Shown in pieces: positions 43,821 through 55,379 of a stretch of DNA of 64,000 nucleotides. The stretch comes from Martinezella rhizogenes. GTDB taxonomy: Bacteria > Pseudomonadota > Alphaproteobacteria > Rhizobiales > Rhizobiaceae. The notes under the pieces were generated by a model. It saw only the letters and a program-made list of their open reading frames with translations. It did no database searches and had not been told where the DNA came from. The translations under genes were made by a program, and so were the position numbers. Numbering within the stretch: the first letter of the stretch is position 1; every line of letters starts with the position of its first letter. The stretch is from contig NZ_JAPYZZ010000012.1 of assembly GCF_027460065.1 (NCBI RefSeq), positions 110,852-174,851 of the forward strand, in the 5' to 3' direction.

Positions 43821-44591
43821 ATGACGCCGAATGTTCGACCGCTTGTTGCCGGAAACTGGAAGATGAACGGCACGCGTGCCTCGCTCGATCAGATCAAGGC
43901 CATGGCAGAGGGCGTCAAGGGCGCGCTGTCGGAGAAGGTCGATGCACTGATCTGCCCACCCTCGACGCTGCTTTATGTGGCGACGGCGCTGTGCGATGAC
44001 AGCCCGCTGCTGATCGGTGCACAGGATTGCCATCAGAACGCGTCCGGCGCGCATACCGGCGATATTTCCGCCGAGATGATTGCTGATTGCTTCGGCACCC
44101 ATGTCATCGTCGGCCATTCCGAGCGCCGCACCGACCATGCCGAGACCGACCATCTGGTCCGCGCCAAGGCCGTTGCGGCCCATCAGGCCGATCTTATCGC
44201 CATCGTCTGCATCGGCGAGACGGCGGATGAGCGCAAGGCGGGCCAGACGCTCGATATTCTCAAGCGCCAGCTGGCCGGCTCCCTGCCGGACGAGGCGACC
44301 GCTGAAAACACCGTCATTGCCTATGAGCCTGTCTGGGCGATCGGCACCGGTCTTACCCCGACCACGCAGGACGTGCGCGAGGCTCACGCTTTCATGCGCG
44401 ACGAACTTGTCAAGCGCTTCGGTGACGCCGGCAAGACCATGCGTATTCTCTATGGCGGCTCTGTAAAGCCCGCCAATGCGCTGGAACTGATGGGCGTCGA
44501 GAATGTCGATGGCGCGCTGATCGGCGGTGCCAGCTTGAAAGCCGCAGACTTCCTTTCCATCTATGCGGCATATGAGCAACTGACGGCCTGA
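43821..44591 (+). CDS. tpiA: Triosephosphate isomerase
   Basis: 256 residues. NWKMNG holds the catalytic Lys, VGHSERR the His region, and [11 protein letters not shown] the catalytic Glu; [10 protein letters not shown] closes the phosphate site. It interconverts dihydroxyacetone phosphate and glyceraldehyde 3-phosphate in the cytoplasm. Upstream of secG with about 100 bp between, the usual order in this group. Confidence 0.97.
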   Translation: MTPNVRPLVAGNWKMNGTRASLDQIKAMAEGVKGALSEKVDALICPPSTLLYVATALCDDSPLLIGAQDCHQNASGAHTGDISAEMIADCFGTHVIVGHSERRTDHAETDHLVRAKAVAAHQADLIAIVCIGETADERKAGQTLDILKRQLAGSLPDEATAENTVIAYEPVWAIGTGLTPTTQDVREAHAFMRDELVKRFGDAGKTMRILYGGSVKPANALELMGVENVDGALIGGASLKAADFLSIYAAYEQLTA

Positions 44592-44691
44592 GACCAGCTT
44601 TCCTGTCACAGGGGTTGGAAAGGGGCTTGGAATAAACCTTCGCCTCATGTAAAGAGCCGCGAAACCTTCTTTGTAGTGCTCCGCGCGGGGC

Positions 44692-45159
44692 ATGGAATGG
44701 ATTGTCATGCAGACCGTTTTGATTGTTATACACCTCATGATCGTGCTGGCGCTCGTCGGCGTGGTCCTGATCCAGCGTTCCGAAGGCGGCGGCCTCGGTA
44801 TCGGCGGCGGTTCGGGCTTCATGTCCGCGCGCGGAACGGCCAATGCGTTGACCCGCACCACGGGTATCCTCGCGGCGCTGTTCTTCCTGACGTCGCTCGG
44901 GCTTGGTCTTATGACCCGTTACGAAGCGCGCCCGACCGATATTCTGAACCGTATTCCGGCCACGCAAGGCCAGGGCAACGGCATTCTCGACACGCTTGGC
45001 CCGGCCACGACGCCCGCAACGCCGGCTCCGGCTGGAAATGGCGTTCCGACCAATAGTGGCGCAGCAGCGCCCGCCCAGACGGCTCCTGCCGCTTCCGGCG
45101 CGGCCGCCCCGGCACCGGCGCAACCCGCCGATCCGAACGCAGTTCCGACCGGTCAATAA
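44692..45159 (+). CDS. secG: Protein translocase subunit SecG
   Basis: 155 residues from 44692, or 150 from the internal ATG at 44707, which matches the usual MQTVL start. Two transmembrane segments (about 7-24 and 58-76) flank the conserved QRSEGGGLGIGGG loop and the FMSARGTANALTR region. The C-terminal tail is long and Ala/Pro/Gly-rich, as in other alphaproteobacteria. It stabilises SecYE during export. A strong terminator follows at 45181. Confidence 0.95.
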   Translation: MEWIVMQTVLIVIHLMIVLALVGVVLIQRSEGGGLGIGGGSGFMSARGTANALTRTTGILAALFFLTSLGLGLMTRYEARPTDILNRIPATQGQGNGILDTLGPATTPATPAPAGNGVPTNSGAAAPAQTAPAASGAAAPAPAQPADPNAVPTGQ

Positions 45160-45171
45160 GCCCGGTTCTGA

Positions 45172-46947
<1,776 letters not shown>

Positions 46948-46966
46948 TGGTTTGAGTGAGATGAAG

Positions 46967-46991
46967 AGGGCCGCTTTTGCGGCCCTTTTTT
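46967..46991 (+). terminator. Intrinsic terminator after pyrG
   Basis: An 8-bp stem (46967-46974 with 46979-46986), TTTT loop, followed by a six-T run. It lies 20 nt after the pyrG stop. Confidence 0.9.
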
Positions 46992-47006
46992 ATTGATGCG
47001 CTCTCC

Positions 47007-47351
47007 GTCGTCATGCTCGGTACAAGACCATTACTGTCCGGTTTAAGTTTCTGGACAAGGCACAAGACTCTCATTCGAATAGGCTTTCCGGATTTTCGCC
47101 TTAACCGGACACCAAAGAAGAGCGGCGTCGTCCGATGGGAAGGAAAGTCATACCAATTGCACCGACGTCATCCTCGGGCCTGTCCCGAGGATCTGCCAAC
47201 ATATTGATTTTATTCGAGGTGGTTAGATCCTCGGCACAAGGCCGAGGATGACGTCGAGTGAATGTTCACCCTTTATCACCGACTTCAAGGGGTCAGCATT
47301 CTGCCACGAAATTTAACCGGACAGCAGTGTTACAAGACCGAGCATGACGCC
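47007..47351. repeat. Inverted-repeat mosaic element containing a palindromic repeat unit
   Basis: Outer arms 47007-47050 and 47309-47351 are imperfect inverted repeats sharing GTCATGCTCGGT and CTGTCCGGTT blocks. Between them lies a second copy-type unit at 47165-47258 built of two palindromes. No open frame fits inside. The arrangement looks like a non-autonomous element or nested rhizobial intergenic mosaic repeats; origin is inferred. Confidence 0.55.
47165..47258. repeat. RIME-like palindromic intergenic repeat, copy 1
   Basis: Two palindromes (around CATCCTCGGG...CCCGAGGATC and ATCCTCGGC...GCCGAGGATG) joined by an A+T-rich spacer, ending GACGTCGAG. A near-identical unit recurs at 51276-51367. 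The design matches the rhizobial intergenic mosaic elements. Confidence 0.75.
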
Positions 47352-47410
47352 GCGTTTGAGGAGAGGTCTGTCGCCCACCCGATAACGTCTGCGGCCATAT
47401 ATGTTTAAAC

Positions 47411-47437
47411 AAAAAAACGGGCCCGAAGGCCCGTTTT
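47411..47437 (-). terminator. Intrinsic terminator after fumC
   Basis: A 10-bp stem (47414-47423 with 47428-47437), CGAA loop and a seven-base A run on the plus strand (T run on the fumC transcript). Confidence 0.88.
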
Positions 47438-47462
47438 CCATTTCCTCAAAATCGAAACCGGC

Positions 47463-48854
47463 TTACTTCGGCCCGATCATGTTTTCCGGGCGTACAAACT
47501 GGTCGAATTCCTCGTTGGTGAGGTATCCGCCACCAACGGTTTCTTCGCGCAGGGTCGTGCCGTTCTTGTGTGCGGTCTTGGCGATCTTGGCGCAGATGTC
47601 GTAGCCAAGCTTGCCGTTCAGCGCCGTCACCAGCATCAGCGAGTTTTCGACGCCCTTTTTGATGTTGTCTTCGCGGGCCTCGATGCCGACGACGCAATTA
47701 TCGGTGAAGGAGACGGCCGCATCGCCCAAAAGCTGGACCGACTGCAGGAAGTTGTAGGCCATCATCGGGTTATAGACGTTGAGCTCGAAGTGGCCCTGCG
47801 AGCCGGCAAACGAGAGCGCTGCGTTGTTGCCGAAGATGTGGGCGCAGACCTGGGTCAGTGCTTCCGACTGGGTGGGGTTGACCTTGCCCGGCATGATCGA
47901 CGAGCCGGGTTCGTTTTCCGGCAGCGACAATTCGCCGAGACCGGCGCGCGGGCCTGAACCGAGGAAGCGGATGTCGTTGGCGATCTTGAAGAGTGCTGCA
48001 GCAGCCGCATTGATCGCGCCATGCGAGAAGACCATGGAATCATGCGAGGCAAGCGCTTCGAACTTGTTCGGGGCGGTGACGAAGGAAAGGCCGGTGATCT
48101 TGGAAATCTCGTCGGCGACCTTTTCGGCAAAACCGATGGGAGCGTTGAGGCCCGTGCCGACAGCCGTGCCGCCTTGGGCGAGCTTGGAAAGAGCGGGCAG
48201 GGTGAGTTCGATATTGGCGATGGCCGAGGCGACCTGCGCGGCGTAACCGGAGAATTCCTGGCCGAGCGTCAGCGGTGTTGCATCCTGGGTGTGGGTGCGG
48301 CCGATCTTGATGATCTTCTCGAACTGCTTGACCTTGGCTTCCAGCGCCTTGTGCAGGTGCTTGAGGGCGGGCAGCAGGTGGTGAACGATCTCTTCCACGC
48401 AGGCGATGTGCATCGCCGTTGGGTAGGTGTCGTTCGAGGACTGGCTCATATTGACGTGGTCATTGGGGTGAACGGGCTTCTTGGTGCCCATTTCGCCGCC
48501 GAGCATTTCGATGGCGCGGTTGGAAATCACCTCATTGGCATTCATGTTGGACTGGGTGCCGGAGCCGGTCTGCCAGACGACGAGCGGGAAATGCTCGGTC
48601 AGCTTGCCGTCGATGACTTCCTGTGCGGCGGCAATGATGGCGTCGCCGACCTTGGGGTCGAGACCGGCCAGCGCCATGTTGGCGCGGGCGGCGGCCTGCT
48701 TGACGATGCCGAGCGCACGAACGACAGAGGCGGGCTGTTTTTCCCAGCCGATCTTGAAGTTGCCGAGCGAGCGCTGCGCCTGCGCGCCCCAGTAGCGATC
48801 GGCCTGAACTTCAATGGGTCCAAATGTATCGGTTTCCGTCCGTGTGGCTGTCAT
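47463..48854 (-). CDS. fumC: Fumarate hydratase class II
   Basis: 463 residues from the ATG at 48854; the 34-residue upstream extension is unsupported. The fumarase/aspartase signature [13 protein letters not shown] is present, with [14 protein letters not shown] and [16 protein letters not shown]. It hydrates fumarate to L-malate in the TCA cycle and needs no iron-sulfur cluster. Single transcription unit with a strong terminator just downstream. Confidence 0.96.
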   Translation of the reverse strand: MTATRTETDTFGPIEVQADRYWGAQAQRSLGNFKIGWEKQPASVVRALGIVKQAAARANMALAGLDPKVGDAIIAAAQEVIDGKLTEHFPLVVWQTGSGTQSNMNANEVISNRAIEMLGGEMGTKKPVHPNDHVNMSQSSNDTYPTAMHIACVEEIVHHLLPALKHLHKALEAKVKQFEKIIKIGRTHTQDATPLTLGQEFSGYAAQVASAIANIELTLPALSKLAQGGTAVGTGLNAPIGFAEKVADEISKITGLSFVTAPNKFEALASHDSMVFSHGAINAAAAALFKIANDIRFLGSGPRAGLGELSLPENEPGSSIMPGKVNPTQSEALTQVCAHIFGNNAALSFAGSQGHFELNVYNPMMAYNFLQSVQLLGDAAVSFTDNCVVGIEAREDNIKKGVENSLMLVTALNGKLGYDICAKIAKTAHKNGTTLREETVGGGYLTNEEFDQFVRPENMIGPK

Positions 48855-49293
48855 CAATCTTGCCTTTTTACTCGTTTTCCTCCGCCAAAACGGCACTTCG
48901 CCCGCCTTGCGCGGCCGATATATAGAATCATCGCGCCGGCAATGAAAGCGCTGCAACGCGGCGGAGGCAGATATTTCCGGTCACCTTGAAGCGATTTCGG
49001 CATCGTCAGGGTGATGCCATGAAAAACGGCGCGGCGTGTCATTTTTACTACGGCTTGAAATGCCCTGAAAACCGGGCTTTCCGTGATACGAAAAGGCTGT
49101 GCCTGGCCACGGCAAAGTGAATGAAATAAATGGAAATTTAACCATTCTCGCCAATTCTGGAAATTACGTTTTTATGGCTTTGGCTGTATCATGAGGTTCA
49201 TTTCGGCACGGTTGTGGGCCTTGGGCGTTTTCTTTTCAACGGGCCGTCTATCGGCTAGACAGGCATGAAACTGATGCCCGCCGTTTTCGGGCG
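48855..49293. other. Intergenic region between divergent fumC and L,D-transpeptidase genes
   Basis: About 440 bp containing the divergent promoters. A+T-rich tracts at about 49125-49180 are plausible promoter DNA. No gene or strong repeat seen. Confidence 0.4.
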
Positions 49294-51222
49294 GTGCTGG
49301 GTGCTACGAGGATCAAATTGCAAGTCACATCTGGAAAAACATCGGCAGCGCTGGTGCTGGCTCTCGGTCTTTCCGTTTCCATCGCTCTTCCCGGCAGCGC
49401 CGGCGCGGTGACCCTGATGGACCTCCTGCGCGGCGGCCCGGGTAAGATCGCGCGTGATCGTGGTGAATTGCCGCCGGCCGGCATCGTCACCTCGCCATCC
49501 GGCTCCGGATCAAGCGCCGGACAAAGTGCGGATGCCTCCGATCCCGAGCCTCTGCCGCGCGTTTCCGGCCCGCGTTATTACGATTACAAGGCGGATGCCG
49601 CCCGTGCGGTAAACACTGCCAATTTTGGCGAAGGCCTTGCCAACCTCAAGTTCAGCGCCACGCCTGAAATCGCCAAGGCGCTGGAAGCCTATTATGGTGC
49701 CGGCGGCAAGACGCTGTGGGTTTCCGGCGGCGAGCTGACCGAGCGCGCCAATGCCGTCATCGCCTTCCTCGAGACGGTTGGTGAGAGCGGCCTTGATCCG
49801 GCCGATTACAGCGTTTCCGCACCGGCAAAGGATGTGACCGCCAGCATCAGCAGCAACGCTGCCGGTACGACTGCGACCGGTACCCCGGTCGAAACGGCTT
49901 CCGCATCGACCTCCGACGCCTATCAGCGGGCGCAGCTGCAGTTCGAACTGGCGCTGTCGGCGAAGGTTCTGGCCTATGTGCAGGATACGACCCGTGGCCG
50001 TGTCGATCCGAACCGGCTGTCGGGCTACCATGATTTCAAGCGCAAGACGGTCAATCTTGCGCCGGTGCTGAAACTCGCGGGCATGAGCCCCGATGTCGGT
50101 GCCTATCTGCGCAGCCGTGAACCTTCGAGCGCCGAATATCTGGCGTTGAAGGCCGAACTTGCGCGCCTGCGCGGCGAGGGCGATGCGGCTCACACCGTTC
50201 GCGTTCCCGCCGATCTGGTGCTGAAGCCCGGTAATAGCAGCGCCGACATGGCCAATGTCGTCAAGGCGATCGAGCATCGCGCTTCGCCGGCCTTCAAGGC
50301 GGAACATGCGGCGATCATTTCCGGTTACCAGCAGACGCCGGATTATACGCCTGATCTCGTTGATCTCGTGAAGGCGTTCCAGAGCGAAAACGGCCTGAAG
50401 CCGGATGGCGTCATCGGCCGTGCGACGGTGCGCGCCATGGTGGGCGAAAGCAACGATGCCAAGATTGCCAAGGTGCAGGTGGCCATGGAGCAGGTCCGCT
50501 GGCTGCCGGCCGATCTCGGCCAGCGTTACGTCTTCATCAACCAGCCCGCCTTCATGGCCTATTACCATAATGAGGGCGTGGAGCAGTTCGGCATGAAGGT
50601 GGTTGTCGGTTCCAAGGCGAACCAGACCTATTTCTTCCAGGACGAAATCCAGACCGTCGAGTTCAATCCCTATTGGGGCGTGCCGCAGTCGATCATCGTC
50701 AACGAGATGCTGCCGAAGCTGCGCCGCGATCCGTCCTATCTCGACCGGCTGGGTTACGAAGTGCAGGTGGGCGGCCGTGCGGTCTCATCCACCAGCGTCA
50801 ACTGGTATGGCTCGACCAACGCCGTTTCCGTGCGTCAGCCGCCGAGCAGCGACAATGCGCTGGGTGACCTGAAGATCCTGTTCCCGAACGCACATGCCAT
50901 CTACATGCATGACACGCCGGCCAAGAGCTTCTTCAACCGTGACATGCGGGCACTGAGCCATGGCTGTATCCGCCTGGTCGATCCGCGCCGCATGGCGGCT
51001 GCCGTTCTCGGCACCAGCGTCGACAAGGTCGGCGAGCAGATCGCCTCCGGTAAGAACCGTGCCGTGCAGGTGCCGGAGAAGGTTCCGGTCTATGTCGCCT
51101 ATTTCACCGCCTGGCCGGACAAGGACGGCAAGGTGCAGTTCTTCGACGACGTCTATGACCGTGACAGCTATGTGCAGAAGGCATTTGCCGTGACGACGAA
51201 GGCGAGGGCCGCGTCGATCTGA
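49294..51222 (+). CDS. L,D-transpeptidase, YcbB-like, with peptidoglycan-binding domain
   Basis: 642 residues from a GTG at 49294, chosen because it precedes a signal peptide (hydrophobic 17-37, AGA cleavage region). Middle: a YcbB-type scaffold region and a peptidoglycan-binding repeat (VDLVKAFQSENGLKPDGVIG). C-terminal YkuD domain with the catalytic motif ALSHGCIRLVDP near residue 555. Such enzymes form 3-3 peptidoglycan cross-links or attach proteins in the periplasm; these cross-links are prominent in Agrobacterium-type polar growth. Confidence 0.88.
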   Translation: MLGATRIKLQVTSGKTSAALVLALGLSVSIALPGSAGAVTLMDLLRGGPGKIARDRGELPPAGIVTSPSGSGSSAGQSADASDPEPLPRVSGPRYYDYKADAARAVNTANFGEGLANLKFSATPEIAKALEAYYGAGGKTLWVSGGELTERANAVIAFLETVGESGLDPADYSVSAPAKDVTASISSNAAGTTATGTPVETASASTSDAYQRAQLQFELALSAKVLAYVQDTTRGRVDPNRLSGYHDFKRKTVNLAPVLKLAGMSPDVGAYLRSREPSSAEYLALKAELARLRGEGDAAHTVRVPADLVLKPGNSSADMANVVKAIEHRASPAFKAEHAAIISGYQQTPDYTPDLVDLVKAFQSENGLKPDGVIGRATVRAMVGESNDAKIAKVQVAMEQVRWLPADLGQRYVFINQPAFMAYYHNEGVEQFGMKVVVGSKANQTYFFQDEIQTVEFNPYWGVPQSIIVNEMLPKLRRDPSYLDRLGYEVQVGGRAVSSTSVNWYGSTNAVSVRQPPSSDNALGDLKILFPNAHAIYMHDTPAKSFFNRDMRALSHGCIRLVDPRRMAAAVLGTSVDKVGEQIASGKNRAVQVPEKVPVYVAYFTAWPDKDGKVQFFDDVYDRDSYVQKAFAVTTKARAASI

Positions 51223-51275
51223 TCAGTATACCATCAAGAGAAAAAGCGCCGGAGACGGCGCTGAATTCTCTCTTC

Positions 51276-51367
51276 CGTCATGCTCGGGCTTGTCCCGAGC
51301 ATCTGCAACGTCTAAATTTTATTGGACGTGATTAGATCCTCGGCACAAGGCCGAGGATGACGTCGAG
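51276..51367. repeat. RIME-like palindromic intergenic repeat, copy 2
   Basis: Same two-palindrome unit as at 47165-47258, here with ATGCTCGGG/CCCGAGCAT in the first palindrome, and identical across the second palindrome and the GACGTCGAGTG end. It lies between the convergent L,D-transpeptidase and gph genes. Confidence 0.75.
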
Positions 51368-51424
51368 TGTGAGGAAGCGTCATCCTCATTCAGCGCCGTT
51401 CCTGCTTTTATGTCGCCCAGCCTC

Positions 51425-52126
51425 TCAGGCCGCGGCTGCACCCTTGGCAATCAGTTCCTCGAACAGCGCGGGCGTCAACTCAGCGAAATCATCAATCACG
51501 ACGTCCGGCTCGAGTTTCACCATCGGCACATCCGTATAACCGAAGGTGACGCCGATCGATGGCACGCCAGCGTTCTTTGCGGCGAGGATGTCATTGATGC
51601 TGTCGCCGACCATGACAGTGCGTTGCGGATCACCGCCGGCCTTTTCGATGGTGCCGAGAATATGGCGCGCATCGGGCTTGCGGTACTCAAAGGTATCGCC
51701 GCAGGTGATGGCCGCGAAATAGGGCGTGAGGCCGAGTTTTTCGAGCAGCGGCACGGCGAGGATTTCGGTCTTGTTGGTGCAGACGGCGAGCGTGATGCCG
51801 GCGGCCTTTAGCGCGTCCAGGGTCGCGACGATGCCCGGATAGGGACGGCTTTCGCCCGGCATTTCGGCCCGGTAATGGGTGATGAAACGCTCGTAAAGCG
51901 GATCGATATCGGCTTCCGGCAGTTCGGTCTCGCGCAATGCGAAGGCGCGCTTGATCATCACCCGCGCGCCCTGGCCGACCAGATGCGTCAGGTCGTCATA
52001 GGTAACCGGGGCAAGTCCGGCTGCGGCGATGGTGTGGTTTAGGCTCGAGACGAGATCGGCGGCGGTGTCGACCAGCGTGCCGTCGAGATCGAAAATGGCG
52101 AGCGGGGAGAGCGGGCGGGATGTCAC
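51425..52126 (-). CDS. gph: Phosphoglycolate phosphatase (HAD superfamily)
   Basis: 233 residues using a GTG start at 52126, which has AGAGG upstream and gives the normal length; the open frame extends to 52222 without support. HAD motifs: FDLDGTLVDT, the Thr in VCTNKTE, the Lys in YRKPDARH, and VGDSINDI. It dephosphorylates 2-phosphoglycolate arising from DNA repair or oxygenase activity. Divergent from rpiA. Confidence 0.9.
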   Translation of the reverse strand: MTSRPLSPLAIFDLDGTLVDTAADLVSSLNHTIAAAGLAPVTYDDLTHLVGQGARVMIKRAFALRETELPEADIDPLYERFITHYRAEMPGESRPYPGIVATLDALKAAGITLAVCTNKTEILAVPLLEKLGLTPYFAAITCGDTFEYRKPDARHILGTIEKAGGDPQRTVMVGDSINDILAAKNAGVPSIGVTFGYTDVPMVKLEPDVVIDDFAELTPALFEELIAKGAAAA

Positions 52127-52316
52127 GGAAACGGGCCTCTTACGGAATGCGGGTGCTGAACTATCGGTGCTTTCATTCGCGCCAAGCCTAGGCAAAGCCA
52201 CCTGTCTTTGCAACCGCACCACAACGTTCTGTTCGTTGCCTTGAAAAAGGCTTTCGTTTGGCTTTCGACCCGTGTAAACAGCACGGCGACGACAAAGCTA
52301 CCGGAGTTTCAGGCAC

Positions 52317-53012
52317 ATGGATGCCCGCCAGATGAAGATCAAGGCCGCCGAGGCCGCATTGTCCCATGTACAGGACGGGATGCGGCTGGGTATCGGCACC
52401 GGTTCGACGGCCGAGGAATTCGTCCGTCTTCTGGCCGAGAAGGTTGCAGCCGGCCTGAAGGTCGAGGGCGTTCCGACATCCGAGCGTACCGCGCGTCTGT
52501 GTGTCGAGCTTGGCGTGCCGCTGAAATCCCTCGATGAATTGCCGGAACTCGATTTGACGATCGACGGCGCCGACGAGGTGGATCATGCGCTGCGGCTCGT
52601 CAAGGGTGGCGGCGGCGCGCTTCTGCGCGAAAAGATCGTGGCGGCGGCATCCGGCCGCATGATCGTCATCGCCGACCAGAGCAAGGTCGTGGAGACGCTG
52701 GGTGCCTTTCCGCTTCCCATCGAAATCAATCCCTTCGGCCAGGTGGCGACACGCATCGCCATCGAAAAACTGGCGGCGCGCTCTGGTCTTTCGGGTGAAC
52801 TGACGATGCGTTCTTCCGGCGACGGCGCCTTCATGACGGATGGTGGACACCTGATCCTCGACGCATCTTTTGGCCGTATTCCTGATGCAGAAGCACTGGC
52901 ACGCGAGCTGAACACTATCCCCGGTGTTGTCGAGCACGGACTTTTCATAAATTTGGCATCGCTTGCCATCATCGCGGGCCCTGAAGGCGCCCGCGTGATG
53001 CAGGCAGTATAA
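52317..53012 (+). CDS. rpiA: Ribose-5-phosphate isomerase A
   Basis: 231 residues. [11 protein letters not shown] phosphate loop, [11 protein letters not shown] and [11 protein letters not shown] active-site segments are visible. It interconverts ribose 5-phosphate and ribulose 5-phosphate in the pentose phosphate pathway. It is followed 16 nt later by a DUF2059 gene, with a shared terminator at 53624. Confidence 0.96.
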   Translation: MDARQMKIKAAEAALSHVQDGMRLGIGTGSTAEEFVRLLAEKVAAGLKVEGVPTSERTARLCVELGVPLKSLDELPELDLTIDGADEVDHALRLVKGGGGALLREKIVAAASGRMIVIADQSKVVETLGAFPLPIEINPFGQVATRIAIEKLAARSGLSGELTMRSSGDGAFMTDGGHLILDASFGRIPDAEALARELNTIPGVVEHGLFINLASLAIIAGPEGARVMQAV

Positions 53013-53028
53013 CAGGAGCGAGATTTTC

Positions 53029-53595
53029 ATGATCAAATTAGCGGGACTGGGCAAAGCTGCCGCTGCTTCGATCCTCATTTCCGGCATCGTGTTCGGTACT
53101 GCCGCACGCGCCCAGGAAATTTCCGAAGCGCATATTGCTGCCGCACGCAAGGCAATCACCTCTCTTGGCGTTACCGACCGTTTTGACGACATTCTGCCCG
53201 GTCTGGCAGAGCGTCTGAAGTCCGAGCTCATTCAGGCCTCGCCAAACGTGCAGGATGCCATCACCACGACGGTTGATGCCAAGGCGCTCGAACTTGCACC
53301 GCGCCGTGCCGATCTGGAACGTGAAGCGGCACTCACCTATGCGCGCGCCTTCAGCGTTGACGAGCTGAATGCCATTTCCACCTTCTACGGCAGCGAAGCC
53401 GGCAAGAAGCTCCTGAAGGACGGCCCGATCGCGACGCGCGAACTGATGAAGGCTGCCGACATCTGGGCCGCCGGCATCAACCGCGATCTCAACGCCGCCA
53501 GCATGACGGAACTGCAGAAGGTAGCCGGCGCCGATCTGAAGCCGCTCCCGGCTGATCATAACGCTACCGGCGGCGCGCCTGCAGCCAAGCCGTAA
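53029..53595 (+). CDS. DUF2059 domain-containing exported protein
   Basis: 188 residues with a signal peptide (hydrophobic 9-24, ARAQ cleavage region). The helical core with YARAFSVDELNAISTFYGSEAGKKLL is the DUF2059 signature. Function unknown; periplasmic location is inferred. Short distance to rpiA suggests co-transcription, an arrangement common in rhizobia. Confidence 0.88.
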   Translation: MIKLAGLGKAAAASILISGIVFGTAARAQEISEAHIAAARKAITSLGVTDRFDDILPGLAERLKSELIQASPNVQDAITTTVDAKALELAPRRADLEREAALTYARAFSVDELNAISTFYGSEAGKKLLKDGPIATRELMKAADIWAAGINRDLNAASMTELQKVAGADLKPLPADHNATGGAPAAKP

Positions 53596-53623
53596 GGCAA
53601 CCTTTTAAGGTTCAGAAATATTC

Positions 53624-53652
53624 AAAGCCCGGTCGCAAGACCGGGCTTTTCA
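53624..53652 (+). terminator. Intrinsic terminator after rpiA-DUF2059
   Basis: An 11-bp perfect stem (53624-53634 with 53639-53649), GCAA loop, short T run. Confidence 0.88.
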
Positions 53653-53738
53653 TTTGTGCGTCGCAGCACCTATATGTGGCGTGAACAGGCCGCTGGCCCA
53701 TAACGAGGTCATGGCGGTTTTGAGCAGGGGTTTTGACT

Positions 53739-55127
53739 ATGACAGCTTATGACTACGATCTCTTCGTCATCGGTGGCGGTTCCGGCGGCGTGCGCAGCGG
53801 CCGCGTGGCGGCTTCGCTCGGCAAGCGCGTGGGAATAGCTGAAGAATACCGCTATGGCGGCACCTGCGTCATTCGCGGCTGCGTGCCGAAGAAGCTGTTC
53901 GTTTATGCCTCGCAATTCCCTGAGCATTTCGAGGATGCGGAAGGTTTCGGCTGGAGCGTCGGCGAGCGCCGTTTCGACTGGAAAAAGCTGATCGCGGCGA
54001 AGGACAAGGAAATCACCCGGCTCGAAGGCCTCTATCGCAAGGGGCTGGAGAACGCCAAGGCCGATATTTTCGACAGCCGCGCGGAACTGGTCGATGCCCA
54101 TACCGTGAAGCTGACGAAGACCGGCGAGACCTTCACGGCCGAGCGCATCGTGATCGCCGTCGGCGGCACGCCGAACGAGCACAAGGCGCTGCCCGGTCAT
54201 GAGCTGACGATCTCCTCCAACGAGGCCTTTGATCTGGAAGAGCTGCCGAAATCGATCCTGATTGCCGGCGGCGGTTACATCGCTGTCGAATTCGCCAATA
54301 TCTTCCATGGGCTCGGCGTGGAAACGACGCTGATCTATCGCGGCAAGGAAATCCTCTCGCGGTTCGATCACGATATGCGCAAGGGCCTGCATGAGGCGAT
54401 GGAGGCCAAGGGCATCCGCATCATTCTCGAAGATATCATCGAGGACGTCAGCAAGGATGGCGCCGGCGGCTTCGTGGCACGCACCAAGCAGGGCAGCTCG
54501 CTGCATGTCGGCCTGGTGATGCTGGCGCTTGGCCGTGACCCGAACACCAAGGGTCTGGGTCTCGAAAAGGCCGGTGTGAAGGTGGATGCGCGGGGCGCGA
54601 TCATCGTCGACGACTATTCGCGGACGAACGTGCCCAGCATCTTCGCGCTGGGTGACGTCACCGACCGGGTACAGTTGACGCCGGTGGCGATCCACGAGGC
54701 GATGTGCTTCATCGAGACCGAATACAAGAACAACCCGACCAAGCCGGATCACGAGCTGATTGCGACGGCGGTGTTCTCGCAGCCGGAAATCGGCACAGTC
54801 GGTCTTTCGGAAGAGGAAGCCGGCAAGAAATACCCGGAACTGGAAGTCTATCGCGCCCAGTTCCGGCCGATGAAGGCGACGCTTTCCGGCCGTCAGGAAA
54901 AGACGATCATGAAGCTGATCGTCAATGCTAGCGACCGCAAGGTTGTCGGCGTGCATATTCTTGGCCACGAGGCGGGCGAGATGGCGCAGCTTCTCGGCAT
55001 CACGCTGAAAGCCGGCTGCACCAAGGATGATTTCGACCGCACCATGGCTGTTCATCCGACAGCCGCCGAGGAGCTGGTGACGATGTATTCGCCGAGCTAC
55101 CGCTTGGTGAATGGCGAGCGCGTGTAA
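53739..55127 (+). CDS. gor: Glutathione-disulfide reductase
   Basis: 462 residues from the ATG at 53739. FAD-binding GGGSGG near 12-17, redox-active pair C43/C48 in GGTCVIRGCVPKK, an NADPH-binding GGGYIAVE segment, and the C-terminal HPTAAEE with the catalytic His. It reduces oxidised glutathione with NADPH. A strong hairpin follows at 55167. Confidence 0.94.
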   Translation: MTAYDYDLFVIGGGSGGVRSGRVAASLGKRVGIAEEYRYGGTCVIRGCVPKKLFVYASQFPEHFEDAEGFGWSVGERRFDWKKLIAAKDKEITRLEGLYRKGLENAKADIFDSRAELVDAHTVKLTKTGETFTAERIVIAVGGTPNEHKALPGHELTISSNEAFDLEELPKSILIAGGGYIAVEFANIFHGLGVETTLIYRGKEILSRFDHDMRKGLHEAMEAKGIRIILEDIIEDVSKDGAGGFVARTKQGSSLHVGLVMLALGRDPNTKGLGLEKAGVKVDARGAIIVDDYSRTNVPSIFALGDVTDRVQLTPVAIHEAMCFIETEYKNNPTKPDHELIATAVFSQPEIGTVGLSEEEAGKKYPELEVYRAQFRPMKATLSGRQEKTIMKLIVNASDRKVVGVHILGHEAGEMAQLLGITLKAGCTKDDFDRTMAVHPTAAEELVTMYSPSYRLVNGERV

Positions 55128-55166
55128 CACCTGCGACAGAGGTGATATGATCATCGTCCGAATTCG

Positions 55167-55211
55167 CCCGTCGCCCTTCGAAAACAGAGGTTTTTGAAGG
55201 GCGACGGGTTT
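55167..55211 (+). terminator. Long-stem terminator after gor
   Basis: A 13-bp perfect stem (55167-55179 with 55196-55208) with a 16-nt loop, followed by TTTGTT. Confidence 0.75.
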
Positions 55212-55379
55212 GTTAAATCGTTTGAATTGACTTTTGTGCATCTGAAGCGCCCAAAAGGGGCAGAACGAGCCTGTTGGCCGGGAGATCGGCTATGCAAAGG
55301 CGATGCTTGGAGCTATAAGCCGCTCAAATTTTGGAGGCGGCCGCGTCGCTATTGCGCGGGCGAAAGAAGGGTTAAGAAC

